Assembly (NCBI GenBank): GCA_020638525.1
Contig: JACKIL010000001.1
Location: forward strand, 1 to 64,000
Reading direction: 5' to 3'
Origin: Caulobacterales bacterium
GTDB lineage: Bacteria > Pseudomonadota > Alphaproteobacteria > Caulobacterales > Parvularculaceae
Length of the DNA stretch: 64,000 bases
Shown: piece by piece, positions 43,827 to 52,443 of the stretch
How the letters are laid out: each line of letters begins with the position of its first letter
Position numbering within the stretch: position 1 is the stretch's first letter
Position numbers and translations under genes: made by a program
Notes under the pieces: model-generated
Told to the model about the DNA's origin: nothing
Databases searched by the model: none
The model's input: the letters and a program-made list of their open reading frames with translations, nothing else

Positions 43827-44957
43827 ATGTCAGTACGTCCGTGGCGCGATATCGAGCGGCGCAAATCCCGTCAGATCATGGTCGGCAAAGTGCCGGTCGG
43901 CGGCGATGCGCCCATCGCCGTTCAGTCCATGACCAACACGCTCACCTCGGACGCGCAGGCGACGATCCGGCAGGTGAACGAGATCGCGGAAGCCGGCGCC
44001 GACATCGTGCGCGTTTCCTGCCCCGACGTTGAATCGACCGCGGCGCTGAAAGAGATCGTCAAGAACGTTCCGGTGCCGATCGTCGCCGACATTCACTTCC
44101 ATTATAAGCGCGGCATTGAGGCGGCGATTGCGGGCGCGGCGTGCCTGCGCATCAATCCCGGTAATATCGGTTCCGAAGAGCGCGTGCGCGAAGTCATCAA
44201 GGCGGCCAAGGACCATGGCTGTTCGATGCGCATCGGCGTCAATGGCGGCTCGCTCGAGAAAGACCTTCTTGAGAAATATGGCGAGCCTTGCCCGGAAGCG
44301 ATGGTCGAGAGCGCGCTCGATCACGCGAAAATTCTTCAGGACAATGACTTTCACGAGTTCAAGATCTCGGTGAAAGCCTCTGACGTGTTCCTCACCGTCG
44401 CGGCCTATCACGCGCTCGCTGAAGCGATCGACTGTCCGCTTCATCTTGGTGTTACGGAAGCCGGCGGGCTTCGCATCGGTTCGGTGAAATCGGCGATCGG
44501 TCTTGGCTCGCTTCTGTGGGCGGGCATTGGCGATACGATCCGCGTGTCGCTGTCGGCGGATCCGGTCGAAGAAATCAAGGTCGGCTACGACATTCTGAAG
44601 TCGCTCGGCCTTCGCCATCGCGGCGTCAATGTCATCTCGTGTCCTTCTTGCGCGAGGCAGGGCTTCAACGTCATCGAGACGGTCGAGAAGCTTGAGAAGC
44701 GCCTCGCGCACATCACGACGCCGATGTCGCTGTCGGTCATCGGCTGCGTCGTCAACGGTCCGGGCGAAGCGCGTGAGACGGATATCGGTTTCACCGGCGG
44801 CGGCGCCGGCAAGGATTTCGGACAGGTCTACATTAACGGCTCGCCCGACCACCGGCTTGACAATGACAAGATCCTCGATCACCTCGTCGAACTTGTCGAA
44901 AAGCGCGCCGCCGAAATCAAAGCGCGTGAAGAGCAGGAATCCGTCGCGGCCGAGTAG
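43827..44957 (+). CDS. ispG: 4-hydroxy-3-methylbut-2-enyl-diphosphate synthase (flavodoxin)
   Basis: 376 residues from ATG 43827; the upstream in-frame part overlaps a hairpin region and is not protein-like. The N-terminal TIM barrel holds QSMTNT and ADIHFHYK. The C-terminal iron-sulfur domain has SCPSCARQ (C272, C275) and GCVVNGPGEARE (C307, E314), the ligands of the 4Fe-4S cluster. It converts methylerythritol cyclodiphosphate to HMBPP in isoprenoid synthesis. A strong terminator follows. Confidence 0.96.
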   Translation: MSVRPWRDIERRKSRQIMVGKVPVGGDAPIAVQSMTNTLTSDAQATIRQVNEIAEAGADIVRVSCPDVESTAALKEIVKNVPVPIVADIHFHYKRGIEAAIAGAACLRINPGNIGSEERVREVIKAAKDHGCSMRIGVNGGSLEKDLLEKYGEPCPEAMVESALDHAKILQDNDFHEFKISVKASDVFLTVAAYHALAEAIDCPLHLGVTEAGGLRIGSVKSAIGLGSLLWAGIGDTIRVSLSADPVEEIKVGYDILKSLGLRHRGVNVISCPSCARQGFNVIETVEKLEKRLAHITTPMSLSVIGCVVNGPGEARETDIGFTGGGAGKDFGQVYINGSPDHRLDNDKILDHLVELVEKRAAEIKAREEQESVAAE

Positions 44958-44979
44958 CGACGCATCTCGAAATATGGTT

Positions 44980-45007
44980 GCGCGCGGGAGCTTCCCGCGC
45001 GCTTTTT
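44980..45007 (+). terminator. rho-independent terminator of ispG
   Basis: A ten-pair stem, GCGCGCGGGA with TCCCGCGCGC, and a three-base loop is followed directly by TTTTT. It is the clearest intrinsic terminator in the window. Confidence 0.85.
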
Positions 45008-45059
45008 CTTTGCATGATCGTTTCGCGCGGAGTTTGCGCTTACCAGATGAGATAAGCCA

Positions 45060-45551
45060 ATGACCCTCGAAAACATCTATTATGTCGGTCAGACGGTTGC
45101 TGTCGTCGTTATCGTCGCGACGCTTCTTGCGCTCTTTTATCAGGGCTATCAAACAAACAAGATCGCGCGCGCCGAGCTGACGCTTTCATTGTGGATGCAG
45201 ACGGGGGCGGCCCATTACGCATTTATGGACGCGCCCGAGAAAGCCGATTTCATGCACAGGGCAATGATGGGGTCGGCAGCCCTTACGGAGCCGGAAAAGT
45301 TCCGCTTCGCCAATCTTCTAGGCTTTGCCATCGGCGCCCACGAAGCCGCGTTCATGCTTCGGCAGCGGGGCCTCGTGGAAGAGGCGGCCTATCAACGCAA
45401 TGAGGGTTTGTGTCGCCTTTATCTTCAGAGCCCGCGTGTACGCAAATGGTGGCGCCAGCGCCGCGAGTATAATTACGATCCGCGATTCCGCGCGATCATC
45501 GACGGCATCGCGAACGAATATGAGACCGCGCAAGCGGCAAGACAGGAATAG
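45060..45551 (+). CDS. membrane-anchored protein of unknown function
   Basis: 163 residues. One N-terminal membrane segment (about 8-28, VGQTVAVVVIVATLLALF), then a soluble helical domain with conserved-looking aromatic and Arg residues (LYLQSPRVRKWWRQRREYNYDPRF). Not recognised. It starts after the ispG terminator and ends 5 bp before prfA, so it may share that transcript. Confidence 0.7.
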   Translation: MTLENIYYVGQTVAVVVIVATLLALFYQGYQTNKIARAELTLSLWMQTGAAHYAFMDAPEKADFMHRAMMGSAALTEPEKFRFANLLGFAIGAHEAAFMLRQRGLVEEAAYQRNEGLCRLYLQSPRVRKWWRQRREYNYDPRFRAIIDGIANEYETAQAARQE

Positions 45552-45556
45552 ACAAC

Positions 45557-46630
45557 TTGATCCCGCAGGAAAAACTCGACGCGCTGATTACGAAATTCAA
45601 CAAGATCGAAGCGCAGATGTCGACCGCCTCGAAGGCGGAGGAGATCGTGCGCCTGTCGAAAGAGCATGGCGAATTGAAGCCTGTTGTCGAAGCGGCGCGC
45701 CAACTCACTTCGATCCGCAAGCAGATGGTCGACCTGAAGGAGCTCGCTGAAAGCGACGACGCCGAGATGGCGGAAGTCGCTTATGAGGAATTGCAGGAGC
45801 TGAAAGAGAAGATGCCTGAGGTCGAGATGGACCTTCAGCTCATGCTTCTCCCCAAAGACAAGGCCGACGATTCAAGCGTCATCCTTGAAGTCAGGGCCGG
45901 CACGGGCGGCGACGAAGCGGCGATTTTCGCGGGCGATCTCTTCCGCATGTATCAGCGCTATGCGCAGCTCAATGGCTGGCGCGTCGAGGTGCTGTCGGCG
46001 TCGGAAGCCGATATGGGCGGCTATAAGGAAATTCAGGCGAACATTTCAGGCGACGGCGTTTACGCCAAGATGAAATACGAGGCAGGGGTTCACCGCGTGC
46101 AGCGCGTGCCGGAAACTGAAACGCAAGGCCGCGTTCACACCTCGGCGGCGACGGTCGCAGTCCTTCCCGAGCCTGAAGACGTCGACATCGAAATCAAGGA
46201 CAGCGACCTCAGGATCGACGTGTTCCGTGCGTCTGGCCCGGGTGGTCAGTCGGTGAACACGACTGACTCCGCGGTCCGTATCACCCACTTGCCGACTGGT
46301 CTCGTCGTCAGCCAGCAGGATGAGAAATCGCAGCACAAGAACCGCGCGAAAGCGCTCAAGGTTCTCCGTGCGCGTCTATATGAAGCCGAACGCGCCCGCG
46401 CCGATGCGGAGCGGGCGGCGACGCGCAAAGGCATGGTGGGCTCGGGCGACCGCTCGGAGCGCATCCGCACCTATAACTATCCGCAAAGCCGCGTCACCGA
46501 TCACCGGATCAATTTGACGCTCTACAAGCTCGACGAAGTGATGACGGGCGAAGCGCTCGGCGAATTCACCGAAGCGCTGTCGCTGCAGGACCGCACGGAT
46601 CGTCTGGCGGCGATGCAGGAAGACGCTTGA
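45557..46630 (+). CDS. prfA: peptide chain release factor 1
   Basis: 357 residues, TTG start with a nearby AGGA. The GGQ catalytic motif (229-231) sits in SGPGGQSVN, the stop-codon recognition region has the RF1-type PxT (PET) within RVPETETQGRVHTSA. It releases peptides at UAA and UAG. The stop overlaps prmC, the enzyme that methylates the GGQ glutamine. Confidence 0.97.
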   Translation: MIPQEKLDALITKFNKIEAQMSTASKAEEIVRLSKEHGELKPVVEAARQLTSIRKQMVDLKELAESDDAEMAEVAYEELQELKEKMPEVEMDLQLMLLPKDKADDSSVILEVRAGTGGDEAAIFAGDLFRMYQRYAQLNGWRVEVLSASEADMGGYKEIQANISGDGVYAKMKYEAGVHRVQRVPETETQGRVHTSAATVAVLPEPEDVDIEIKDSDLRIDVFRASGPGGQSVNTTDSAVRITHLPTGLVVSQQDEKSQHKNRAKALKVLRARLYEAERARADAERAATRKGMVGSGDRSERIRTYNYPQSRVTDHRINLTLYKLDEVMTGEALGEFTEALSLQDRTDRLAAMQEDA

Positions 46631-47520
46631 GACAAGAGGGAGCGACCCTCGGCGCGCCGATGAAGCTTGAACTTTACATCAGGGAGGCGGCGAAGCGCCT
46701 TGCGCACTCGCAAACGCCGCTTCTCGATGCGCGCGTTCTCGCTAAGCATGCGCTTGGGCTTGACGATGCGGCGCTCATTCTTGCGGGCGATCGTCCCCTT
46801 ACGGAGGAGGAGCGCGCCAAGCTCGACGCGCTGATCGAAAGGCGGGCGAAGGGCGAGCCTGTCGACCGTATTGTCGGCGAGAAAGAATTCTTCGGGCTCA
46901 CCTTCAAGCTCGCGGGCGGCGTGCTGTCGCCGCGCCCTGATTCGGAATCGCTCATCGAGGCGGCGCTGAAGCGCCGCGCGCGCGATTCGAATTTGCGCAT
47001 TCTCGATCTCGGAACGGGCACTGGGTGCCTTCTCGCGGCGCTGCTTTCCGCCTTTCCGAAGGCGGAGGGCGTCGGTGTCGATATCAACAGCGAGGCGGTC
47101 TCGCTCGCGAGAAGAAACCTCGAACGATTGGGGTATGCGGGCAGGGCGACAATCATCGAGGGCGATTTCGCATCGGCGCCGCCTGGCCCCTTCGACATCA
47201 TCATTTCAAACCCGCCCTATATCCCGGAGGGAGAAAGGCAGAGCCTGCCGAAAGAAGTGCGGGATCATGAAGACGCCCGAGCGCTTTTTGCGGGACCAGA
47301 CGGGCTTGCCGCCTATAGGCGCGTCATAGAGGAATCTCGGGCCCGCCTTGCTGTTTCCGGATTAATCATTCTTGAACTTGGGGCGGGTCAGGATGGCGCT
47401 GTAAGCGAGCTGGCGCTCACAGCTTTTCCGGGCGCGAAGCTTTCTTTCGAGGCGGATCTGTCGGGCCGGCCGCGCGCGCTCGTGATCGCCCCGGAGGGCG
47501 GGGCGGAAAAAAGTGTTTGA
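46627..47520 (+). CDS. prmC: release factor glutamine methyltransferase
   Basis: 297 residues from TTG 46627, supported by AGGAA inside the prfA end; ATG 46660 is an alternative without a ribosome site. SAM-binding ILDLGTGTGCLL and the substrate-clamp motif NPPY (N195) define PrmC. It methylates the Gln of GGQ in release factors, and the four-base overlap with prfA couples their synthesis. Confidence 0.95.
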   Translation: MRQEGATLGAPMKLELYIREAAKRLAHSQTPLLDARVLAKHALGLDDAALILAGDRPLTEEERAKLDALIERRAKGEPVDRIVGEKEFFGLTFKLAGGVLSPRPDSESLIEAALKRRARDSNLRILDLGTGTGCLLAALLSAFPKAEGVGVDINSEAVSLARRNLERLGYAGRATIIEGDFASAPPGPFDIIISNPPYIPEGERQSLPKEVRDHEDARALFAGPDGLAAYRRVIEESRARLAVSGLIILELGAGQDGAVSELALTAFPGAKLSFEADLSGRPRALVIAPEGGAEKSV

Positions 47521-47888
47521 AATGCGCGGGCGGGCCGCTATCATACAGCCAAGACGAGCGCTCGGCGCGAATGACGCTTATTGGTTTTGAAGTCTTTCGC
47601 TGCGCTGTCTTACTCCACGAAGGCTTAGGCTCGGCGGCGCAAACCGATTGCGCAGGCTAGGTCAAAGCTACAGGGCGCGGTTTCGTGGATCATCGCCAAT
47701 AACGGACGCGATCTCGAAGAAGAGTTAAATCGCCTACTGAGCGAAAGCTGATCAGAAAATAGACAGTTGATGTCTTTCCGGCCTGTTTCGATCAATCGAT
47801 CGAATCTGGGCGGTGCGGGCGCGGGTTTGGATTGGCCGGCGCTGAAGGGGAATTTGCAGAGCTTGTGTACAAGGACAAGGGTAATCCG
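47521..47888. other. 368-bp gap before DUF4167 gene
   Basis: No clear gene. One frame with no start codon, 47629-47751, reads as a basic helix-like peptide (RRRKPIAQARSKLQG then LEEELNRLLSES), right after a TAG. It may be a remnant or chance. A short palindromic ATCGATC patch occurs near 47790. Confidence 0.35.
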
Positions 47889-48539
47889 ATGAAGCGTGGG
47901 CGCAATCAACGCCGCCGCCAAGGCGTGAACATTAATCGCGCTTTTGACTCCAATGGACCGGATGTGCGCATCCGTGGAACCGCCAACCAGATTTACGACA
48001 AGTATCTGGCGCTCGCGCGCGACGCGACTTCGGCGGGCGACCGAGTGAAAGCGGAAAACTATTTCCAGCACGCAGAACACTATTTCCGCGTCATCCGCTC
48101 CATGCAGCCGCAAACGCATATTGAGACGTCGGACGCAGATGGCGATCAGCCCGCGATCGGCGACTCGCATGAGCGTTCGAACGGCAATGGCGCTGATCAT
48201 GGTTACGCCCAAGGCGGGGATGACGAGGCCGGCGAAGCAGCGCCCCGTCACGAGAGCCGTCAGGAAAATCGCCAGGAGCGTCAGTCGCAGCGCACGCAGG
48301 AGAACCGCCCCGAACGCGGTAATCCAGAACGCGGCAATAGCGAATCGCGAAGCAATAACGAGCCCCGCAGCAATGCCGAGAATGGCGAACGCCAGGCGGA
48401 AGCGGCTGGCGAGGCCGGTGAAGCAGGCGAGGGCGCACGCCGTCCGCGCCGTCGCCGCCCGCGCCGCACGGCTCGTCCCGAAGGGGAAGAGGCTGGCGAA
48501 AGCGGAAGCGACGAATCCGCTGAGGCCGCTGTCGGCTAA
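47889..48539 (+). CDS. DUF4167 protein, disordered Arg/Glu-rich tail
   Basis: 216 residues from ATG 47889. A basic start MKRGRNQRRRQG precedes the DUF4167 core VRIRGTANQIYDKYLALARDA and AENYFQHAEHYFRVI (about 20-75). The rest is low-complexity, rich in Glu, Arg, Asn, Gln, ending in a strongly basic patch PRRRRPRRTARPEG. The family is almost confined to alphaproteobacteria, usually beside prmC and clpB. RNA binding is a guess from composition. Confidence 0.88.
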   Translation: MKRGRNQRRRQGVNINRAFDSNGPDVRIRGTANQIYDKYLALARDATSAGDRVKAENYFQHAEHYFRVIRSMQPQTHIETSDADGDQPAIGDSHERSNGNGADHGYAQGGDDEAGEAAPRHESRQENRQERQSQRTQENRPERGNPERGNSESRSNNEPRSNAENGERQAEAAGEAGEAGEGARRPRRRRPRRTARPEGEEAGESGSDESAEAAVG

Positions 48540-48628
48540 ACGCTTTTCCGAACTGCGCGAGGCGATTGCGCCCGCCCGTTGAGGGGCCATACTCCCCGGC
48601 GTTTAATGCGCCGAAGGCGAGGTGAAGC

Positions 48629-49414
48629 ATGGCCGCTCAAACTCTGTTCGATCTCTCAGGCAAATCCGCCATCGTCACTGGCGCCTCGCGCGGCATTGGC
48701 GAAGCGATTGCGCACCGTCTCGCCGAACATGGCGCCGACGTGATCGTCTCCAGCCGGAAGATCGAGGCGTGCGAGGAAGTCGCCAAATCCATCAATGAAA
48801 AGACCGGCCGCAAGGCCGCCATCGCCGCCGCCTGCAACATCGCTCGCAAGGAAGACCTTGAAGCGCTTGTTGCAAAGGCGATGGGCGCTTTCGGCAAGAT
48901 CGACATCCTTGTCTCGAATGCGGCGATCAATCCCTATTACGGACCGTCGAGCGGCATCACTGACGAGCAGTTCGACAAGATCATGTCCGCGAACGTCAAA
49001 TCCTCGCACTGGCTGTCGCAGCTCGTGCTGCCGCAAATGGCCGAGCGCAAAGACGGCGCCTATATCATCATTTCCTCGATCGGCGCCTTCATCGGCAGCG
49101 CCTCGATCGGCGCCTATGGCATTTCGAAAGCGGCGGACCTGCAGCTTGCGCGCAATCTCGCGGTCGAATACGGGCCCCACAATGTGCGCATCAACTGCAT
49201 CTGCCCGGGCATCGTGAAGACCTATTTCGCTGAAGCCCTGTGGAAGGACCCGCAGGTCGAAAAGATGGTTAGCGGGAAGCTGCCGATGCGCCGCTTCGGC
49301 GAGCCGGACGACATCGCCGGGGCCGCCGTTTTCCTAGCCTCCAGGGCAGGCGGCTGGATGACCGGCCAGCAGATCGTCATCGATGGCGGGGCCCTGATCG
49401 GCGGGAGCATTTAG
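48629..49414 (+). CDS. short-chain dehydrogenase/reductase
   Basis: 261 residues. The cofactor loop TGASRGIGEA, the NAAINP motif, and a catalytic Tyr163-x3-Lys167 (YGISK) are present, with ISSIGA supplying the Ser. The C-terminal FLASRAGGWMTGQQIVIDGG is standard for classical SDRs. The R after TGAS and SSRK after strand two suggest NADP(H) preference. Substrate not deducible. It has a good GAGGTGAAGC ribosome site. Confidence 0.9.
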   Translation: MAAQTLFDLSGKSAIVTGASRGIGEAIAHRLAEHGADVIVSSRKIEACEEVAKSINEKTGRKAAIAAACNIARKEDLEALVAKAMGAFGKIDILVSNAAINPYYGPSSGITDEQFDKIMSANVKSSHWLSQLVLPQMAERKDGAYIIISSIGAFIGSASIGAYGISKAADLQLARNLAVEYGPHNVRINCICPGIVKTYFAEALWKDPQVEKMVSGKLPMRRFGEPDDIAGAAVFLASRAGGWMTGQQIVIDGGALIGGSI

Positions 49415-49540
49415 GCCCCGCGACGGCCTGCCGCGCGAGACTTGCGAGGCGAACGATCATACCCATCTAACGGTTGTGGCCGGCCGCCGCATCAGTGGGG
49501 CCCTGCCCGATCTTTGACGCTCACCCGGAGGTCATAAGGG

Positions 49541-52186
49541 ATGCAATTCGAGAACTATACTGACCGCACCCGCGGTTTCATTCAGGCCGCGCAAGGCATC
49601 GCCATGCGCGAAGGCCACCAGCAATTCACGCCGGAACACCTCTTGAAAGCCCTGCTCGACGATAGCGAGGGGCTTGCGGCGAATCTCATTCGCGCGGCGG
49701 GAGGGCGGCCCGAGGCGGCGCTCGACGGCGTCGAGAACGCGCTGAAGAAAATGCCGAAAGTGCAGGGCGGCAACGGCCAGCTCTATATGGCGCCGGCGAC
49801 CGCGAAAGTTTTCGGCGCCGCTGAGGACGCCGCAAAGAAAGCGAAGGACGCGTTCGTTTCCGCAGAGCGGCTTTTGACCGCGCTCGCGATCGAGCCCGAC
49901 GCCGGCACATCCAAGATTTTGAAAGACGCTGGCGTCACGCCAGTAAAGCTCAACGCTGCGATCAACGATCTCAGGAAGGGCCGTACGGCGGACAGCGCCT
50001 CGGCCGAACAGAGCTATGACGCGCTCAAGCGCTATTCGCGCGACCTCACGGAGGCGGCGCGCGACGGCAAGCTCGACCCGGTCATCGGGCGCGATGAAGA
50101 GATCCGCCGCGCCATGCAGGTGCTTTCGCGCCGTACAAAGAATAACCCCGTGCTCATCGGCGAGCCCGGCGTCGGCAAGACCGCGATTGCGGAGGGGCTA
50201 GCCCTTCGCATCGTCAATGGCGACGTGCCGGAAAGCCTGAAGAACAAGCGCCTTCTCGCGCTCGACATGGGCTCGCTCATCGCCGGCGCGAAATATCGCG
50301 GCGAATTCGAAGAGCGCCTCAAGGCGGTTCTTTCTGAAGTCACCGCGTCGAATGGCGAGATCGTTCTCTTCATCGACGAGATGCACACGCTTGTCGGCGC
50401 CGGCAAATCCGAAGGCGCGATGGACGCTTCGAACCTGTTGAAGCCGGCGCTTGCGCGCGGCGAACTTCACTGCATCGGCGCGACGACGCTCGATGAGTAC
50501 CGCAAATATGTCGAGAAAGATGCAGCGCTTGCACGGCGTTTTCAGGCTGTGTTCGTCAACGAGCCGAGCGTTGAAGATACGATCTCCATTCTGCGCGGCC
50601 TGAAAGAGAAATACGAACTCCACCATGGCGTTCGGATTTCCGACAGTGCGATCGTCGCCGCGGCGACCCTTTCGCATCGCTACATCACGGACCGGTTCCT
50701 GCCTGACAAGGCGATCGACCTTGTCGACGAGGCGGCCTCGCGGCTTCGCATGGAAGTCGATTCCAAACCCGAAGAACTCGACGAACTCGATCGCCGCATC
50801 ATCCAGATGAAGATCGAGCGCGAAGCGCTGAAGAAAGAAGACGACGCGGCCTCGCAGGATCGGCTCTCGAAACTCGAAGAAGAGCTCGCCGACCTCGAAG
50901 AGCGTTCGAACGAAATCACCGCGCGTTGGCGCGCTGAGAAGGAAACGCTCGCCAGCGCGACGCGCGTGAAGGAAGAGCTTGAAGATGCGCGCCAGGCGCT
51001 CACCGATGCGGAACGCCGCGGCGATCTCGCGCGCGCTTCGGAGCTGAAATACGGGACCATTCCGGCGCTCGAGAAGAAACTCGCTGAGACTGAGCGGGCG
51101 GAAGACAAGACTTCCCTCGTGCAGGAAGTCGTCGATGCAGAAAATGTCGCGAGCGTCGTTTCGCGCTGGACCGGCATTCCCGTCGACAAAATGCTCGAAG
51201 GCGAGCGCGAAAAGCTCCTTCACATGGAGGAGAATCTCGGCAACCGCGTCGTCGGCCAACGCGAGGCGGTGGAAGCCGTCTCGGCGGCGGTGCGCCGCGC
51301 GCGCGCCGGCCTTCAGGACCCGAACCGGCCGCTCGGCTCGTTCCTGTTCCTCGGGCCGACCGGCGTCGGCAAGACGGAACTGACGAAAGCGCTCGCCGCG
51401 TTCCTGTTCGACGATGACACCGCGATCGCGCGCATCGACATGTCTGAATTCATGGAGAAGCATGCGGTCTCGCGTCTCATCGGCGCGCCTCCGGGCTATG
51501 TCGGCTATGAAGAAGGCGGCGTGCTGACGGAAGCTGTCCGCCGGCGTCCTTATCAGGTCGTCCTCTTCGACGAAGTCGAAAAGGCGCACCCGGACGTTTT
51601 CAACGTGCTCCTGCAAGTGCTCGATGACGGACGCCTGACAGACGGGCAGGGCCGCACGGTCGACTTCAAGAACACGCTGATCATTCTGACGTCGAACCTC
51701 GGCGCGGAATATCTCGCGGCTCAGCCTGAAGGTCAGGATTCAGATGCGGTGCGCCCGCAGGTGATGGACGCTGTTCGCGCGCGCTTCCGCCCTGAATTCC
51801 TCAACCGTCTCGATGAGATCATCCTGTTCCATCGCCTGTCGCGCACGAACATGGACAAGATCGTCGATATTCAGGTTGCGCGCCTGCAAAAGCTCCTTGT
51901 CGATCGCAAGATCACGCTGGAGCTCGACGAAGAAGCGCGGCGCTGGCTCGGCGATGCTGGCTACGATCCCGTCTATGGCGCGCGGCCGTTGAAGCGCGTC
52001 ATCCAGAAAGCGTTGCAGGACCCGCTTGCGGAGATGATCCTCTCGGGCGCCATCGCCGACGGGTCGACATTGACGATCTCTGCTGACGCCGACGGCCTCA
52101 CCATTGACGGCAAGCACGCATCGCGACGGCGCAGTTACAGCTTCAGCGCAAGCGAAAGCCCCCCGCCGGGCGCGATGCTGAATTAG
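49541..52186 (+). CDS. clpB: ATP-dependent disaggregase ClpB
   Basis: 881 residues. The N-terminal repeat domain is followed by AAA1 (Walker A GEPGVGKTAI near 207), the long coiled-coil middle domain (about 400-525), AAA2 (Walker A GPTGVGKTEL near 605), and a C-terminal lid. The middle domain makes it ClpB rather than ClpA/C. It works with DnaK to rescue aggregated proteins after heat stress. Its C-terminus (SFSASESPPPGAMLN) extends beyond the usual end. Confidence 0.97.
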   Translation: MQFENYTDRTRGFIQAAQGIAMREGHQQFTPEHLLKALLDDSEGLAANLIRAAGGRPEAALDGVENALKKMPKVQGGNGQLYMAPATAKVFGAAEDAAKKAKDAFVSAERLLTALAIEPDAGTSKILKDAGVTPVKLNAAINDLRKGRTADSASAEQSYDALKRYSRDLTEAARDGKLDPVIGRDEEIRRAMQVLSRRTKNNPVLIGEPGVGKTAIAEGLALRIVNGDVPESLKNKRLLALDMGSLIAGAKYRGEFEERLKAVLSEVTASNGEIVLFIDEMHTLVGAGKSEGAMDASNLLKPALARGELHCIGATTLDEYRKYVEKDAALARRFQAVFVNEPSVEDTISILRGLKEKYELHHGVRISDSAIVAAATLSHRYITDRFLPDKAIDLVDEAASRLRMEVDSKPEELDELDRRIIQMKIEREALKKEDDAASQDRLSKLEEELADLEERSNEITARWRAEKETLASATRVKEELEDARQALTDAERRGDLARASELKYGTIPALEKKLAETERAEDKTSLVQEVVDAENVASVVSRWTGIPVDKMLEGEREKLLHMEENLGNRVVGQREAVEAVSAAVRRARAGLQDPNRPLGSFLFLGPTGVGKTELTKALAAFLFDDDTAIARIDMSEFMEKHAVSRLIGAPPGYVGYEEGGVLTEAVRRRPYQVVLFDEVEKAHPDVFNVLLQVLDDGRLTDGQGRTVDFKNTLIILTSNLGAEYLAAQPEGQDSDAVRPQVMDAVRARFRPEFLNRLDEIILFHRLSRTNMDKIVDIQVARLQKLLVDRKITLELDEEARRWLGDAGYDPVYGARPLKRVIQKALQDPLAEMILSGAIADGSTLTISADADGLTIDGKHASRRRSYSFSASESPPPGAMLN

Positions 52187-52197
52187 GGCGGCAGTGT

Positions 52198-52220
52198 CCT
52201 CTCCCTTTTCAAGGGAGGGG
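52198..52220. terminator. hairpin downstream of clpB
   Basis: CCTCTCCCTT and AAGGGAGGGG pair over ten bases with one wobble around TTC, 12 bp after the clpB stop. There is no T-run. The sequence resembles one half of the REP-like element near 22.9 kb. Confidence 0.45.
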
Positions 52221-52239
52221 AACAGAAAGGAGATGTCTG

Positions 52240-52443
52240 ATGGCGGATAAACCAGTCTGGTCGCCAGACAAGGAAGAGGCGCTGAAGGCGCTCATTCGCC
52301 AGACGATTGACGCTGCGGGAACGAGCGACCCCGCGAGCCTTCCGCACCGCGTGAAAGAGCGCCTCAAAGGCCGCGCCACGGGCGAACTTGATGTCGAGGC
52401 GTATGTGAAGGAAGTGCTCCGGGAACGGAGCAAGCGCCCCTAA
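52240..52443 (+). CDS. small acidic/basic helical protein, unknown
   Basis: 67 residues from ATG 52240 with AAAGGAG seven bases upstream. Predicted two helices around ALKALIRQTIDAAG and LDVEAYVKEVLRERSKRP. No recognised family. Its last 4 bp overlap the end of the convergent M23 peptidase gene. Confidence 0.65.
   Translation: MADKPVWSPDKEEALKALIRQTIDAAGTSDPASLPHRVKERLKGRATGELDVEAYVKEVLRERSKRP

Noticed and set aside
50198..51616. Minus-strand open frame of 472 codons
   Set aside because: Antisense to clpB.
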